The notes beneath the pieces were generated by a model, which was given only the letters and a program-made list of their open reading frames with translations, was not told the DNA's origin and searched no databases. The translations under genes and the position numbers were made by a program. DNA of 64,000 nt from Kiritimatiellia bacterium (GTDB lineage Bacteria > Verrucomicrobiota > Kiritimatiellia > UBA8416 > YA12-FULL-48-11), in assembly GCA_028716365.1 (NCBI GenBank), contig JAQUPZ010000002.1, forward strand, positions 310,001-374,000, read 5' to 3'. This document shows positions 38,201 to 48,037 of this stretch, in pieces; positions within the stretch are counted from its first letter, which is position 1; each line of letters begins with the position of its first letter.

Positions 38201-41200
38201 AACCGTACCCGAGTTGTGGCTGAACGTGCCGTTGTTGACAAAGTTGCCCGCCAAACTCATGGTACCCGTCGATGCGACAAGGATATTGGAAATGGTGATA
38301 TTGTTGAACGCGGGCGTATTGTTTCCGCTGATTGTCGTGTAACCATCAAAGACAACCGTGCTCTGGGAGGCTGTAAAAACTCCACTATTAATCCAGTTTC
38401 CTCCGCATGAAATCCTTGACGTCCCTGAACAAATCAGGGAAGCGGAGTTTTTGATTCCGCCGCGCCCTGCTCCCAAACCCATATTCGTGGAAGTGCCGAT
38501 CAGAATGGTCCCTCCGGCGTGGTTAAGCTGCCCCACGGATAAATCATTGCTTCTGACATTGAACCTATACAGGTAGCCGGCGGTGTCCAGCGAGAGGCAA
38601 CTGGCATTAGTCTCCAGAAAACAGTAACCGCTGTTGGCATCAAAACAAGCGTCATTGGTTGCACTGGGAACGCCTGCGCCGCCCGCGCCGCCTGACGTGA
38701 ACGACCAATTGGCAGCCTTATTCCAGTCAGTAGAGGTCGGGACTCGGACTTTACAGGTTGCATTGTCGAAACCACCAGCGCCCGCATTCGAGTGCCTGAA
38801 TCCCGCCAAAACCCTGACCCTGACGGCCTCGGTCGGGATGGCATAATTGCTGACACCGTATTGTGTCCATGATTTCGGGTTATCCAACTTCCAGCCAGTA
38901 TCATAGGTAGAACTTGTTATCTCGTTGGAACCGGCATCATAGAATATGACCTGCAGACGGGTATCATCGTAGATGATACTTCTGTAGAGCCAACCCTGAG
39001 CAATTATCTCAGCGTTGCCGGCCATGATATCATTGGTATAGGCGGAAAGACTGACATCCTGATAACAGCCACTGTCGGAATCCGTATTCGCTGTGTGTGT
39101 CACAAAGTACGTGCCGCTTTTTGCGGCAGAGATGTTATTGTAACTGGTGTTTCGGCTCAGATTGCCTGAGCCTGATCCGTTTTTGACCCATTCGGTGCCA
39201 AGCGCGCTTTCGAAACTAGGATTCGTCAACAGTTCGGCGGAATAGGCTCCCCACGTAGCAACGTAGTAATAGTTTGTCGCAAAAGCCCAGTTAATGTTAT
39301 TTAAACTGTTCACAGAAGAGGAGGCATATATCGTTTTGCCGCCGCTGGCATCGCTGTCCTTGACGTCAACGTAACCGACAGCCGAGTTGGTAACTGCCAG
39401 TCCCCACCGGTTACCGTCCGACGTAGAACGCAGGACTATGAGACTTCCTCCCACACCCGTCAGAGTCAGGTTCACTATACTCTGCGTCACGCCATTCTGG
39501 AATGTCAGATTCTTCCCGCCCGTCAGGCAGATGAAGTCGCAAAAAGTGGTGTTACCGGATATTGTCGAAGAACCGGCCCCATCAAAGATGACCGTTCCTG
39601 AGTTATGGTTGAATGTGCCGCTATTCTGGAAATTACCAGCCACATATATCGTGCCAGCCAGCGCAGTGAGTGTACCAGTGATCGTCACGTTGTTGAAACT
39701 GAACGTGGACGAACCGCTGAGAACGGTCACTCCGGTAAATCCGACCGTGCCCGAGTTGTGAGTAAATGTCCCGTTGTTCACAAAGTTGCTGGCCACATTT
39801 ACCGTGCCGGCCGGCGCTGTGAGGGCCCCGGTAACGGTCACATTGGCAAAAGTGGATATGGAAGTACCGCTGATCGCGGTGTCGCCGTCGAATACAACCG
39901 TGCCACCACCATGGTTGAACGTGCCGTCGTTCTTGAAACTACCAGCGATATTTATTGTTCCAGCCGGCACAGTTAGTGCATTTGCAATCGTTACGTTATT
40001 GAGACTGAACGCGGATGAACCGCTGAGAACGGTCACCCCCGTAAACCTTACCGTGCCCGAGTTGTGAGTAAATGTCCCGTTGTTCACAAAGTTGCTGGTC
40101 ACATTTACCGTGCCGGTCGGCGCTGTAAGAGCCCCGGTAATGGTGATGTTTGCAAAGGTGGATGTTGATACACCGCTGATCGTAGTGTCACCGTTGAAGA
40201 TAACCGTACCCCCTCCATGATTGAACGTGCCGTCGTTGATGAAGATACTGGCCACATTCATCGTATCGGCCGACGCTGTAAGAGTGTTTGTGATCGTCAC
40301 GTTGTTGAAGCTAAAAGCGGATGAACCGCTGAGAACGGTTACCCCCGTGAACCTTACCGTGCCCGAGTTGTGAGTAAATGTCCCGTTGTTCACAAAGTTG
40401 CTGGCCACATTTACCGTGCCGGTCGGCGCTGTAAGAGCCCCGGTAATGGTGATGTTTGCAAAGGTGGATGTTGATACACCGCTGATCGTAGTGTCACCGT
40501 TGAAGACAACCGTGCCACCCCCATGGTTAAACGTGCCGCTGTTGACGAAGTTGCTGGCCACATTCATCGTGCCGGCCGGCGCCGTGAGCGCGCCGGTGAC
40601 GGATACATTGGCGAAGGTGGATACAGATGCACCGCTGATCGCGGTGTTGCCGTTGAAAACGACCGTGCCACCACCATGGTTGAACGTGCCATTGTTGATG
40701 AAATTGCTGACGATGTTTACCACCTTGCCGGTTGGCGCGGTCAGTGTACCGGCAACGGTCACCTTGGCGAAGGTAGATGTAGATGAGCCGCTGATCGTAG
40801 TGTCACCGTTGAAGACAATCGAACCTGAGTTGTGAGTAAATGTACCATTGTTGACAAAGTTACTGATAATATTTACCGTGCCGGTTGACGCAGCAAGGGT
40901 ACCGGTAATTGTGATGTTGGCGAAGGTAGATGTGGATGAGCCGCTGATCGTAGTGTTGTTGTTGAAGACAATAGTGGCGCCGTTATGGTTGAACGTACCG
41001 CTATTGAAGATAAAATCACGAGACAGCGTAAACCCGCCGCTTGGCGCAATGAACGTACCTCCGCCTATAGCAAGCCGACCCAAGATGCTGAGGGTGCCGG
41101 TACCGCCGTTGAAGGTTGCTCCGTCAAGCTGACATCCGCCAAGACCTATCGTCATTGTATTGGTTCCCAACGCAACCGTGGTTGTGTTTGATGTACTCAT

Positions 41201-44200
41201 GAATATAGCCTTGCAGAATGCGTTCGTATCAATTGCACACGTTCCGCCGCCGGAGTTTTCGTCAAAAATAACAACCTCTGATAAAATCGGCACATCACCC
41301 TCAGGCATGCCGCCCGAAGTGCCTGACCAGTGATTTGTGTCGGACCAGTCGCCGTTTCCGCCGACCCAGAAACGGGTACGAAAGATCCAGTTTGTATTAT
41401 TGTTAGCGCTGTCCTTGCCGCCTGAAACCGTTATGGTGTTCAAGTACGCATCCGAATCCTGAACGTCAACATAACTGACAAACTGTGGTCCGCCGGGAAA
41501 GATTATGCCCCATGTACTGTTTGAAACCGTTGAACGCAAAATGAGTTTATCATAATAACTCGCCGTGAAATTTATTGTACCAGCAACAGTCTGCGTAGTA
41601 CCCGCGGTAAAGTAGATATATTTACTCGGAGTTGTACATGTCAGGTTGCTGAAGACTGTCGTTCCGCCAATGATACAGGGATCCGTCCCCATAAAGGTCA
41701 AATTTCCGATACTTTGTGCTGACGAACAGTTATTTGTAAAATTGCCGTATATACCCACTGCCGGGGCCGTGAGTATACCGTTTTGAAGACTTAGACTGTA
41801 GAATGAGCATGCGATGGTGTTTGTGACTGTCACGGACTGATTCATCGTAGCCGTGCCGGCCGTTTGAATAAATGTCCCCTCGCCGGTCATGGCTGCCGAG
41901 CCGCCGCTGTTTCCAAACGTTACGGTTGAGTTTGCCGTTACGATCTTGCTGTTGGCAATATTCAAGGTGATTACTTCTGTTGCGGAATTAAATGTCAGCG
42001 TACCATCCGTCTCGAAATCCTGCAGAGTGTTTAAAGTAATTCCGTCACCGAGAGTAAGATTATGGAAAGTCGTATCAGAAGTCCCGTCAACAGATCCGGA
42101 GGAAATAAAAACGACCGTCCCTGTCGACGAATTAAACGCGCCGTTGTTTACGAAATTACCCGACATGTTCATGGTGCCGGTGGGCGCAGTCATGGAGTCC
42201 GATATGGTGATCTTGTTGAAAGTAAAAACGGATGAACCGCTGAGTACGCTGTCGCCCGTGAAGACGATGGTTCCAGAGTTATGATTGAATGTGCCGTTGT
42301 TGACAAAGTTACTGGCCACATTCATTGAGCCGGAAGAAGCGGTAAGTGTACCGGAAATGGTTATATTTGCAAAGGTGGAGATATTGGATCCTTTGACTTC
42401 GCTATTTCCCGTGAATCCGACAGTTCCCGCATTGTGATTAAACGTGCCGTTGTCAATGAAATCATGTGCCATGTTCATGGTTCCGGTTGGTGCCGTCAAC
42501 GTGGTGGCGATAGTCACATCGTAGAAAGTTGTCGTGTTGGTGCCGCTTATGGCCGTATTTCCATCAAACACCACTAAACCCAAGTTACGGGTGAATGTGC
42601 CGTTATTGACAAAGTTGCCGGCAACATGCATTTCCGTCGGGGCCGAAAGCGTTCCCGACAGAATGATGTTGTTGAAATAGGAAACAGAGGAACCGCTTAT
42701 GGCGGTATTTCCGGTGAATCCGACAGTACCAGAGTTGTGGTTGAATGTACCATTGTTAACGAAGTTGCTGGTCACATTCACCGTGCCGGTTGGGGCGGTA
42801 AGCGTACCGGTAATGGTTATGCTAGCGAAGGTGGACGTACTGGATCCGCCGATTATACTTGTCCCGTCAAAAGTCACCGTGCTGTTGGATGCGCTGAAAG
42901 TTCCGTTGTTCCACCAGTTGCCGGCACACGAGATTTTTGAGTCACCCAGGCAGGTAAGGGTGGCGATATTGGTAATGGCTCCGCCGATATCCAGGCCTGA
43001 AGCAGAAGAATCGCCGATTGTTATGGTGCCATTGGCGTGGACCACATTCTGGCTGACCGTCAGGGAATATGTTCCTGAAGCGAGTGTCTTGGTAAAACCG
43101 GTCGTGTCGATTGAACGGCACACGGCATCGGCTGTCAACGCGCAATTGGAACTGCATCCGTTAAAAGTGACGTTATCATCAGCGGTCGGCACGGACCCAC
43201 ACGCCCAGTTCTGGCCAACGGACCAGTCTGTATTTAGGTAGCCAAGCCAGGTGAATTTCCTGTGTTCCAACCCCGCCGACATGAAGGTGGAAGGAGATAA
43301 CTGATTGGTGTAGATCGTTGAGATGTGGTTGGTGTTGAGAGCGGTATTGCAGACTCGAAATTCGTCAATAATCGTACCGCTTGGAGAATAGCGGCCCTCG
43401 CCTCTGGGGGAGTTGAAAACACACAAGGAGCCATCATTATTAAAACATGTCACGCCCGCGGTAGATTGCGCGACTTTCCCGTTCCACATCCATGTCTTCG
43501 TTCCACTTCCTCCGCTATTTGCGGTAGACGAGGATGCAATAAACACCCAGTTTGAGAAAACCAACTGGTTGGTAGGTCCTCCTGCGGTGTCCCAAGAGTA
43601 AAGCGTATACGGCAGTGTGTGGTAACTTGGACACTGCCATGCCCAAGACCATCCAGACTCGCCTAATGGTTCTCTGCCAAATAACCGGGTAAGTGTGGTG
43701 GACCATGCATTCGAATGGGAATCAGGGTATGTTACGATATAACACCACAACATCCAGGTATTGGGATTAATGTTCTCTGCCACGACAGAATTTTGGAGAT
43801 AGTCGTTAGACCCACCCAGGGTACAACATCTGCCTTGGCCGATCATTCCTGCCACGGAATCCAGATTGGTACCTGATTGTGCATAATCAAAACTCCTGGT
43901 CACCGAATCAAACTCGTCAGAAGTGGTCGGTTGGGCCATGTGGGTCACACTTACCCAGTTTGCCCACACTCCCGCAAGGTTTTCCTCTGATTCGGCAATG
44001 TCGGGATTTCCATAATACATGTAGATGACGGTGTCGCTGGTGTAACTCAAAACAGGGATTCGTACCCAGGCGACCAATTCACCGTTGGTTGCCACATACC
44101 GCTCGATTTCGTGGTCGAGAGGTATTCCAGAATCGGCTGGCGTGAATATTATGTCATAGCCATTAGTGTTCTCCACATGCCCACCATTGGCGGCGGTTGC

Positions 44201-47200
44201 CAGCACATTGCTCGTCATGGAAACCAGCAAAACGAAGTTGGTTATGGAAGCCTTCCCGACCACACTATTGGAAGGAACTGTGATGGTTATCCTGTACCCA
44301 TAACCGTCGATCCAGGACTGCGCTATAAAGTTTGTGGTGGAAGGCGCCCACGCGTCACCAAACGAGTTCGACGCATAGCACCGGTAGTAATATTTCATGG
44401 CAACGAGCCCTAAAATATTGGTGGAGAATGTCTCTATCCCAAGTGTGCCAATGTAGATATTGGTGCTCCAGCTTGACTTGTCGGTATTGCCATCACTTGG
44501 TCCCCAATAGACATAAACCGCAGGATTATCGCCCCCGGTAGCTGTCACCTGACCGTTCAGAGTGGCCATATTGGTGGAAATACCCGAAGGTGCAAGATTG
44601 ATCACGCTCGGCGGTCCTTTGGTGGTGAAATTGGTTGTGACAGACGCCCAGGCTCCGCCATAGGCATTCGTGGCAAAACAGCGGTAGTAATATAATGTAT
44701 TTGGAATGAGTCCTGTCACTTCGTTGGAGAACACGCCCGTGGACTGTACTCCCAGATTCACATTTGTTGCCCAGTTGTTGCTCGTTGTTCCTCCATCACT
44801 GGTACCCCAGAAAATACAGACCGTGGTAGGAGCACTGCCTGTTGATGTAAGATTTCCATTCAACCAGGCCACGGTATCGGTTACGTTCGATGCGCCGCCA
44901 TCGTTATTGATCTTCGGCGGAGCGAAACAGGTCAGCACCACATCGTTGCCGCCCGTAGGCTGACGGGTATCAAAATCGCCAAAATAACTGATCTGGAACA
45001 AATAGGTCTGGCCTCCATAGGACAGTGTCACAAAGGCGTCGTTTGGGAGATCTGCAAAGGTTCCGCTTACGGGATCCGGGCCGCGATTATTGATGATGAA
45101 CATTCTATCCATGCTTTGCGCATCGTAACCCAGCGTGGCCTGAAGCGTGGCATTACCAAGGGTGACTGAGTTCGTCACATCCACCTGACCGTAGTTCGCT
45201 CCGGCATTCGTACCATTGAGACTGACTGCAAGAACGGCTCCGGCGTTGAATGCGAGATTGCTGTTGACCCGGAGGGTTCCCGGACTATCCGTGGCAATGC
45301 CGGCCCGGATTGTACCACCTACCGTCACATTGCATACCATGCCTGTGCCCATGAGTGTGGCGCCGTTGCTCACACTCAGAATGCCCGATATTGAGAGAGA
45401 CCCGTTTACAATCAACGTCCCGTTCGAAACAATCGTGTTACTGCTGTACGTGTTGGCGCCGCACAGTATCAGTGTACCTGCGCCTATCTTGGTAAATCCC
45501 TGTACACCGGAAATCACCGAGTAGACAATTGCCGTACTGGCATTGACGCTGATCATGGGCTTGGTGGAATTGGTCAATCGAATCGTATTATTTGTCACAG
45601 TCCAGGTATAATTGTCCTGGGACCCGAATGTCAGATTTCCAATATCCAGCGTCTGATAGCCGTTGGTGACAATCCGGCCTGCGGTGATGGCATTGGTGAA
45701 ATAAGCCGTGTAATTCGCGCCATATGCCATAATCTGATTCAACCAGTTTACGGGCATTCCCCATCTGCCGCCGGAATCAACATTCCACGAACCATTGGCC
45801 GGCGTTGGACCGCTCGCCACCGTGAGTACACCGGTACCGCTGAAATAGTTGTTATCAGTATAGGTTGCCCCACTGCCGACGGCGCCCCATGTACCAGCCA
45901 GTTGTAAATCGCCGGCAAGATAAAGGCTTCCAACAGCCTCATTATTGGTCAGCCAAAGCATACCATAACTTGACTCGCTGCTGTTCAGGAAAACCATGCC
46001 ACTATCGGTAATCACACTGCTGGTTGTCTCAACCCGGCAGGTACTTCCGGCAGAAACAACCAGGGATGTCGTCGCCGCGGAAGCATTGTTTGTGAATTTT
46101 AATATGCCGGCGTTAACCGTCGTCACGCCACTGTAAGTGTTTGCACCCGAAAGCGTTAGAGTGCCCATGCCATCCTTGGTCAACGTGCCGGTCGTGGTGG
46201 CAATCGGGTCAGCCACTATAATGTCCTCCTCCCCGCCAAACGTCACATTCTGGCCGGCACCGGTAATCCCGTTGCCCGACGCCACGTCAAGCGTCAACAG
46301 TCCTGAGTCCGAGTTGATGCGAGTTGCGCTGCCAATCGTGATGGCACCCTGGTAAGTGTTGTTGCCGGAAATGTTACGCAATGCGCCGTCAGTCGATACG
46401 CCAGTTCCGTTCAACGTTAATGCCTCGGCTCCTACCGTAATCCCGCCCTGCAATTGAAGCGCCGCTCCTGAAGCCACCGACACCCCACCAGCTGTCGTAC
46501 CCAGGCCTGTTGCGTTTCGGATATTAACCACCCCGGCGTTAATGGTTGTAGCGCCGCTATATGTATTGGCTCCGGTCAGCGTCAGTGTTCCGGAGCCATC
46601 CATGGTCAGGCCGCCGCTACCGGCACCGATTACGCTGTTAACGGTCACATCCCGGTCTCCACCGATTGTGAACAGGCCCGTGCTGTTGGCAATGGTCTGT
46701 GCCGCAGCAAAGGTAATGGTACCCAAACCGACATTATCCAATTCACCGCCACCGGCACTTATGGAAAGAGCGCGTGCCGTGGCAATAGCGATACCTGTGT
46801 AATAAAGCGTTCCCTTGTGTGTGGCATCACCCAGCACCACCGCGCTCGACGCATTACCCAAACTGCTGTTGGCACTGTTGCCGATCGTATTGGCGCTGAT
46901 CGTTCCATCGTTGATAGTTGTCACACCACTGTAAGTGTTGGCGCCGTTCAGCGTCAGTATTCCGGTACCGGACTTTGTCAGGGCAAAACCGCCGGAAATC
47001 GGACGCGCTATAGTGAGAGTTCCTGAACCGTCATGTGTAATGGTTATGTTTTCAGCAAGCGCGACACCACCGCGAGCGGTTGTACCTATGGTAATATTCG
47101 CAGTTGCGGAAGCATCAACAGTGATAGCAGCATTCCCTGCCCCGCCAATAGTAAGAATATATGCGGTGCCGCCTCCGTTATCCAGCCGGATACCGACAGT

Positions 47201-47518
47201 AGCAACAACATTTGCGTTGAAATTAATCGAACGTATCGTTCTATTGGCATTAATATATGACGGGTTGAGCCTTGCAGCACTAGCAGTATTCCAATAGATA
47301 TCGAGCGTATTACCGAAGGACGGGACTATATTATTATCCCAATTATTTGCAGTGCCCCAACTCGAATTAAAACCACCGCCATCCCAAATGTTCGCAGCCT
47401 GAACCAGTTGGGTGACGTCACCAAAACAAATCGCGAATGCAAGCAAATAAACCCAGCCCGGTGCACCTTTCACGACCATAGGTTTGTTCCTGTCTGCTCT
47501 GTGGTAGTTTTGGTTCAT
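35288..47518 (-). CDS. Giant 1: 4076-residue secreted autotransporter-type beta-repeat protein
   Basis: A secreted surface protein, probably an adhesin or matrix component. The signal peptide (WVYLLAFAICFGDVTQLVQA) is at residues about 23-42. Five autotransporter-associated beta-strand repeats of the form GTL.L.GANTYSG.T.. lie near residues 180, 313, 453, 680 and 3316. Two fibronectin-like NDGGA...YYYR.FATN domains lie at about 870-1065, a DUF2341 domain at about 1069-1170, then a LamG-like part. About twenty 51-residue repeats (NFVNNGTFNHNSGTVVF type) fall in three clusters near 1530-1810, 2170-2650 and 3040-3220. A TSP3-like loop (DTDMDGVSNIREYLAGTNPT) precedes a C-terminal domain of about 260 residues shared with giant 2 and ending TNFVWTPQY. 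No outer-membrane barrel and no PEP-CTERM is visible, so export beyond the Sec step is unexplained. Confidence 0.88.
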   Translation of the reverse strand: MNQNYHRADRNKPMVVKGAPGWVYLLAFAICFGDVTQLVQAANIWDGGGFNSSWGTANNWDNNIVPSFGNTLDIYWNTASAARLNPSYINANRTIRSINFNANVVATVGIRLDNGGGTAYILTIGGAGNAAITVDASATANITIGTTARGGVALAENITITHDGSGTLTIARPISGGFALTKSGTGILTLNGANTYSGVTTINDGTISANTIGNSANSSLGNASSAVVLGDATHKGTLYYTGIAIATARALSISAGGGELDNVGLGTITFAAAQTIANSTGLFTIGGDRDVTVNSVIGAGSGGLTMDGSGTLTLTGANTYSGATTINAGVVNIRNATGLGTTAGGVSVASGAALQLQGGITVGAEALTLNGTGVSTDGALRNISGNNTYQGAITIGSATRINSDSGLLTLDVASGNGITGAGQNVTFGGEEDIIVADPIATTTGTLTKDGMGTLTLSGANTYSGVTTVNAGILKFTNNASAATTSLVVSAGSTCRVETTSSVITDSGMVFLNSSESSYGMLWLTNNEAVGSLYLAGDLQLAGTWGAVGSGATYTDNNYFSGTGVLTVASGPTPANGSWNVDSGGRWGMPVNWLNQIMAYGANYTAYFTNAITAGRIVTNGYQTLDIGNLTFGSQDNYTWTVTNNTIRLTNSTKPMISVNASTAIVYSVISGVQGFTKIGAGTLILCGANTYSSNTIVSNGTLIVNGSLSISGILSVSNGATLMGTGMVCNVTVGGTIRAGIATDSPGTLRVNSNLAFNAGAVLAVSLNGTNAGANYGQVDVTNSVTLGNATLQATLGYDAQSMDRMFIINNRGPDPVSGTFADLPNDAFVTLSYGGQTYLFQISYFGDFDTRQPTGGNDVVLTCFAPPKINNDGGASNVTDTVAWLNGNLTSTGSAPTTVCIFWGTSDGGTTSNNWATNVNLGVQSTGVFSNEVTGLIPNTLYYYRCFATNAYGGAWASVTTNFTTKGPPSVINLAPSGISTNMATLNGQVTATGGDNPAVYVYWGPSDGNTDKSSWSTNIYIGTLGIETFSTNILGLVAMKYYYRCYASNSFGDAWAPSTTNFIAQSWIDGYGYRITITVPSNSVVGKASITNFVLLVSMTSNVLATAANGGHVENTNGYDIIFTPADSGIPLDHEIERYVATNGELVAWVRIPVLSYTSDTVIYMYYGNPDIAESEENLAGVWANWVSVTHMAQPTTSDEFDSVTRSFDYAQSGTNLDSVAGMIGQGRCCTLGGSNDYLQNSVVAENINPNTWMLWCYIVTYPDSHSNAWSTTLTRLFGREPLGESGWSWAWQCPSYHTLPYTLYSWDTAGGPTNQLVFSNWVFIASSSTANSGGSGTKTWMWNGKVAQSTAGVTCFNNDGSLCVFNSPRGEGRYSPSGTIIDEFRVCNTALNTNHISTIYTNQLSPSTFMSAGLEHRKFTWLGYLNTDWSVGQNWACGSVPTADDNVTFNGCSSNCALTADAVCRSIDTTGFTKTLASGTYSLTVSQNVVHANGTITIGDSSASGLDIGGAITNIATLTCLGDSKISCAGNWWNNGTFSASNSTVTFDGTSIIGGSSTSTFASITITGTLTAPTGTVNVTSNFVNNGTFNHNSGTVGFTGNTAISGSSVSYFNNIILSGTLSAPTEMHVAGNFVNNGTFTRNLGLVVFDGNTAISGTNTTTFYDVTIATTLTAPTGTMNMAHDFIDNGTFNHNAGTVGFTGNSEVKGSNISTFANITISGTLTASSGSMNVASNFVNNGTFNHNSGTIVFTGDSVLSGSSVFTFNKITISDSMTAPTGTMNMSGNFVNNGAFNSSTGTVVFISSGSVDGTSDTTFHNLTLGDGITLNTLQDFETDGTLTFNSATEVITLNIANSKIVTANSTVTFGNSGGSAAMTGEGTFIQTAGTATMNQSVTVTNTIACSFYSLSLQNGILTAPAVGIYGNFTNNCSSAQSIGNLTFMGTDPCIIGGTTVFSNLTCTTPSKYIYFTAGTTQTVAGTINFTASYYDKLILRSTVSNSTWGIIFPGGPQFVSYVDVQDSDAYLNTITVSGGKDSANNNTNWIFRTRFWVGGNGDWSDTNHWSGTSGGMPEGDVPILSEVVIFDENSGGGTCAIDTNAFCKAIFMSTSNTTTVALGTNTMTIGLGGCQLDGATFNGGTGTLSILGRLAIGGGTFIAPSGGFTLSRDFIFNSGTFNHNGATIVFNNNTTISGSSTSTFANITITGTLAASTGTVNIISNFVNNGTFTHNSGSIVFNGDTTISGSSTSTFAKVTVAGTLTAPTGKVVNIVSNFINNGTFNHGGGTVVFNGNTAISGASVSTFANVSVTGALTAPAGTMNVASNFVNSGTFNHGGGTVVFNGDTTISGVSTSTFANITITGALTAPTGTVNVASNFVNNGTFTHNSGTVRFTGVTVLSGSSAFSFNNVTITNTLTASADTMNVASIFINDGTFNHGGGTVIFNGDTTISGVSTSTFANITITGALTAPTGTVNVTSNFVNNGTFTHNSGTVRFTGVTVLSGSSAFSLNNVTIANALTVPAGTINIAGSFKNDGTFNHGGGTVVFDGDTAISGTSISTFANVTVTGALTAPAGTVNVASNFVNNGTFTHNSGTVGFTGVTVLSGSSTFSFNNVTITGTLTALAGTIYVAGNFQNSGTFNHNSGTVIFDGAGSSTISGNTTFCDFICLTGGKNLTFQNGVTQSIVNLTLTGVGGSLIVLRSTSDGNRWGLAVTNSAVGYVDVKDSDASGGKTIYASSSVNSLNNINWAFATNYYYVATWGAYSAELLTNPSFESALGTEWVKNGSGSGNLSRNTSYNNISAAKSGTYFVTHTANTDSDSGCYQDVSLSAYTNDIMAGNAEIIAQGWLYRSIIYDDTRLQVIFYDAGSNEITSSTYDTGWKLDNPKSWTQYGVSNYAIPTEAVRVRVLAGFRHSNAGAGGFDNATCKVRVPTSTDWNKAANWSFTSGGAGGAGVPSATNDACFDANSGYCFLETNASCLSLDTAGYLYRFNVRSNDLSVGQLNHAGGTILIGTSTNMGLGAGRGGIKNSASLICSGTSRISCGGNWINSGVFTASQSTVVFDGYTTISGNNTPAFNNITISNILVASTGTMSLAGNFVNNGTFSHNSGTVNFDGTTVMSGSSSTSGFNNVTISGTVTAPTSTLGVAGNFVNNGTFNHNSGTVNFNGVTVISGSSSTPTFNNVIVSGTVTAPTGTMNVASNFVSNGTFNHNSGTVNFNGTTILSGTAPANFNNVTISGKVTLNSANTMGGSSLVNLAGTLDLNDNNDTIGSLSGAGSVMLGSGTLAVSGSVSTVFSGVFSETGGLTKKGTGTLTLSGNNAYSGPTMVSGGTLQIDGNNVTATGALSVNSGATLCGKGVLGGPVSVAGDSFVSPATTGSVGVMNLALATMSLNGRYVCNISGYGENDKITVSSVVTGTGSVNVVMTGSFVPVVDTNWIIITGGVGSDYSGFAGTVLGGGASYGDYVLSQKGNNLSLEYRPAFGSLIDINAAPLTNQSLPFVESFESIPLGQFAGTNKWGADPTNRALVQSSVVYGGSRAASISNAFVWHGFSDPSATKVWCDWYMLPSPLTNEPAARVISENTSVALYLNNQGHFVVFSNNTWITLSSVTMETGSWVRCILYLDYDTDRWSLYVANNVTNKLATRIVNNYPLVANATELKNWRMRSGSSMPYLDNFGVGTNMLLCVDNNGNDIPDAWEIQYFGWLTNANTDTDMDGVSNIREYLAGTNPTNAASYMKITECDLSGNTSSNVVFTWLGGNCNVDSIYAGDTMNRTFNINAANNVATNAKVPVGFVASSSTGTNTWTDVNATGLYTSRYYNVAVTLGGNSYTNTEEWAMHVQNRPANERFLMCVPIDFGSADSNNLNSILGQQLSRGLHAANTNTSGDMLRYLKDDASWAEYYLATNGDASTFWWDSVTKTTANVPVSAGMAFWIVRGSNPGTFRTNAVFTGRSYTTNTVAAFMFKTNQWTMSGWPLPVARKVINAGAATPSNQLGFEIYANAGTTADEEQTNSVGDQIWIWKNNTWTHWCWLMGHLGPDWDGRWWDENASAFASFELEPGTGYYYYHPTNQWGGTNFVWTPQY
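39560..41010 (-). repeat. Ten tandem 153-bp units with 306-bp higher-order period
   Basis: The densest repeat cluster of giant 1. Each unit encodes 51 residues. Two alternating types (HGGGTVVFNGDTTISG and HNSGTVRFTGVTVLSG) make a 306-bp super-repeat: the same segment recurs near 39773, 40079 and 40385. About 150 bases starting near 40079 and 40385 are almost identical, pointing to recent unequal exchange. Looser units of the same family occur near 42080-42920 and 37850-38400. Confidence 0.85.
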
Positions 47519-47656
47519 TTACTCTTCACAGTGACAAGTTTTGCTGCTCCTTTCTTCCAAAGTCACCCTGGTTGTTATTATCACGATTTATTTCTCTGCA
47601 ATTTCTTGGTGATAACTTGGAATAAAACAGAAGTATAAGATTAGAATCCCCCCTTT

Positions 47657-47748
47657 TTGTATCTGCCGATACAATTCCCCCCACCCACACATGATTCTTA
47701 CCGACGGATATGGGACCCCTTCTTTTATTGTGAAAGGAACCTCCGCCG
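47657..47748 (-). promoter_or_regulatory. Structured 5' leader of giant 1 (two conserved hairpins)
   Basis: Hairpin 1 pairs CGGCGG (47743-47748) with CCGTCG (47702-47707), including one G-U pair, around a loop with TTTCACA. Hairpin 2 is TTGTATC-GGCA-GATACAA (47657-47674). Both hairpins are kept at matching places in the leader of giant 2 despite sequence drift between them, which suggests a conserved RNA or protein-binding element. It matches no riboswitch class that I recognise. Confidence 0.55.
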
Positions 47749-47787
47749 CCACACCTTGACCAAAATCAACCATTAGACCATTTGTAA

Positions 47788-47815
47788 ATTCTATATTTAC
47801 CCTGAAAATTGTCAA
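47788..47815 (-). promoter_or_regulatory. Promoter of giant 1
   Basis: On the minus strand TTGACA (47810-47815), 16 bases, then TAGAAT (47788-47793). The same arrangement occurs at the homologous place before giant 2. Predicted transcription start is near 47780, leaving a leader of about 260 bases. Confidence 0.7.
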
Positions 47816-48037
47816 TAACAATGGGATTTTATCGTATCTATCGAATTCCAAGTGAGGAATTTACAACAAATCGATGTGGCGGATCTGAAAATATTTATCC
47901 GTTCCTGATAAGCAGGCTAAACAAAGACGGAATCATTAGCCGGGTAATTTTTACTGTTTATAGATATGCACGGATACATCTAAAGCAGTGCCATTATCGG
48001 ACAAGGAACCTCATGATATGAGTCGATACAAAATTCG

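Larger units (their letters stand above)
47519..48021. repeat. Duplicated intergenic region, copy B (upstream of giant 1), with dead hisI start
   Basis: This 0.5-kb gap contains no gene. It aligns along its length with 57270-57672, the hisI/giant 2 intergenic region. Shared blocks include ACCCACACAT-type sequence near 47690, TTGTCAATAACAATGGG near 47809, GAATTCCAAG near 47842, and AATTTTTACTG near 47946. The match ends at AAGGAACCTCATGA, which is the hisI ribosome site and start codon; here the frame reads ATG ATA TGA and stops at once (48013-48021). Confidence 0.85.

Noticed and set aside
37359..38342. 327-codon plus-strand frame rich in Val, Pro and Leu
   Set aside because: It lies antisense to the repeat region of giant 1 and its protein repeats mirror the giant's repeats; no ribosome site or signal. 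Many similar frames at 38000-43000 have the same origin.
39560..41010. Regular repeats considered as a CRISPR array
   Set aside because: The units are 153 bp, directly adjacent and coding in frame; there are no unique spacers and no cas genes.
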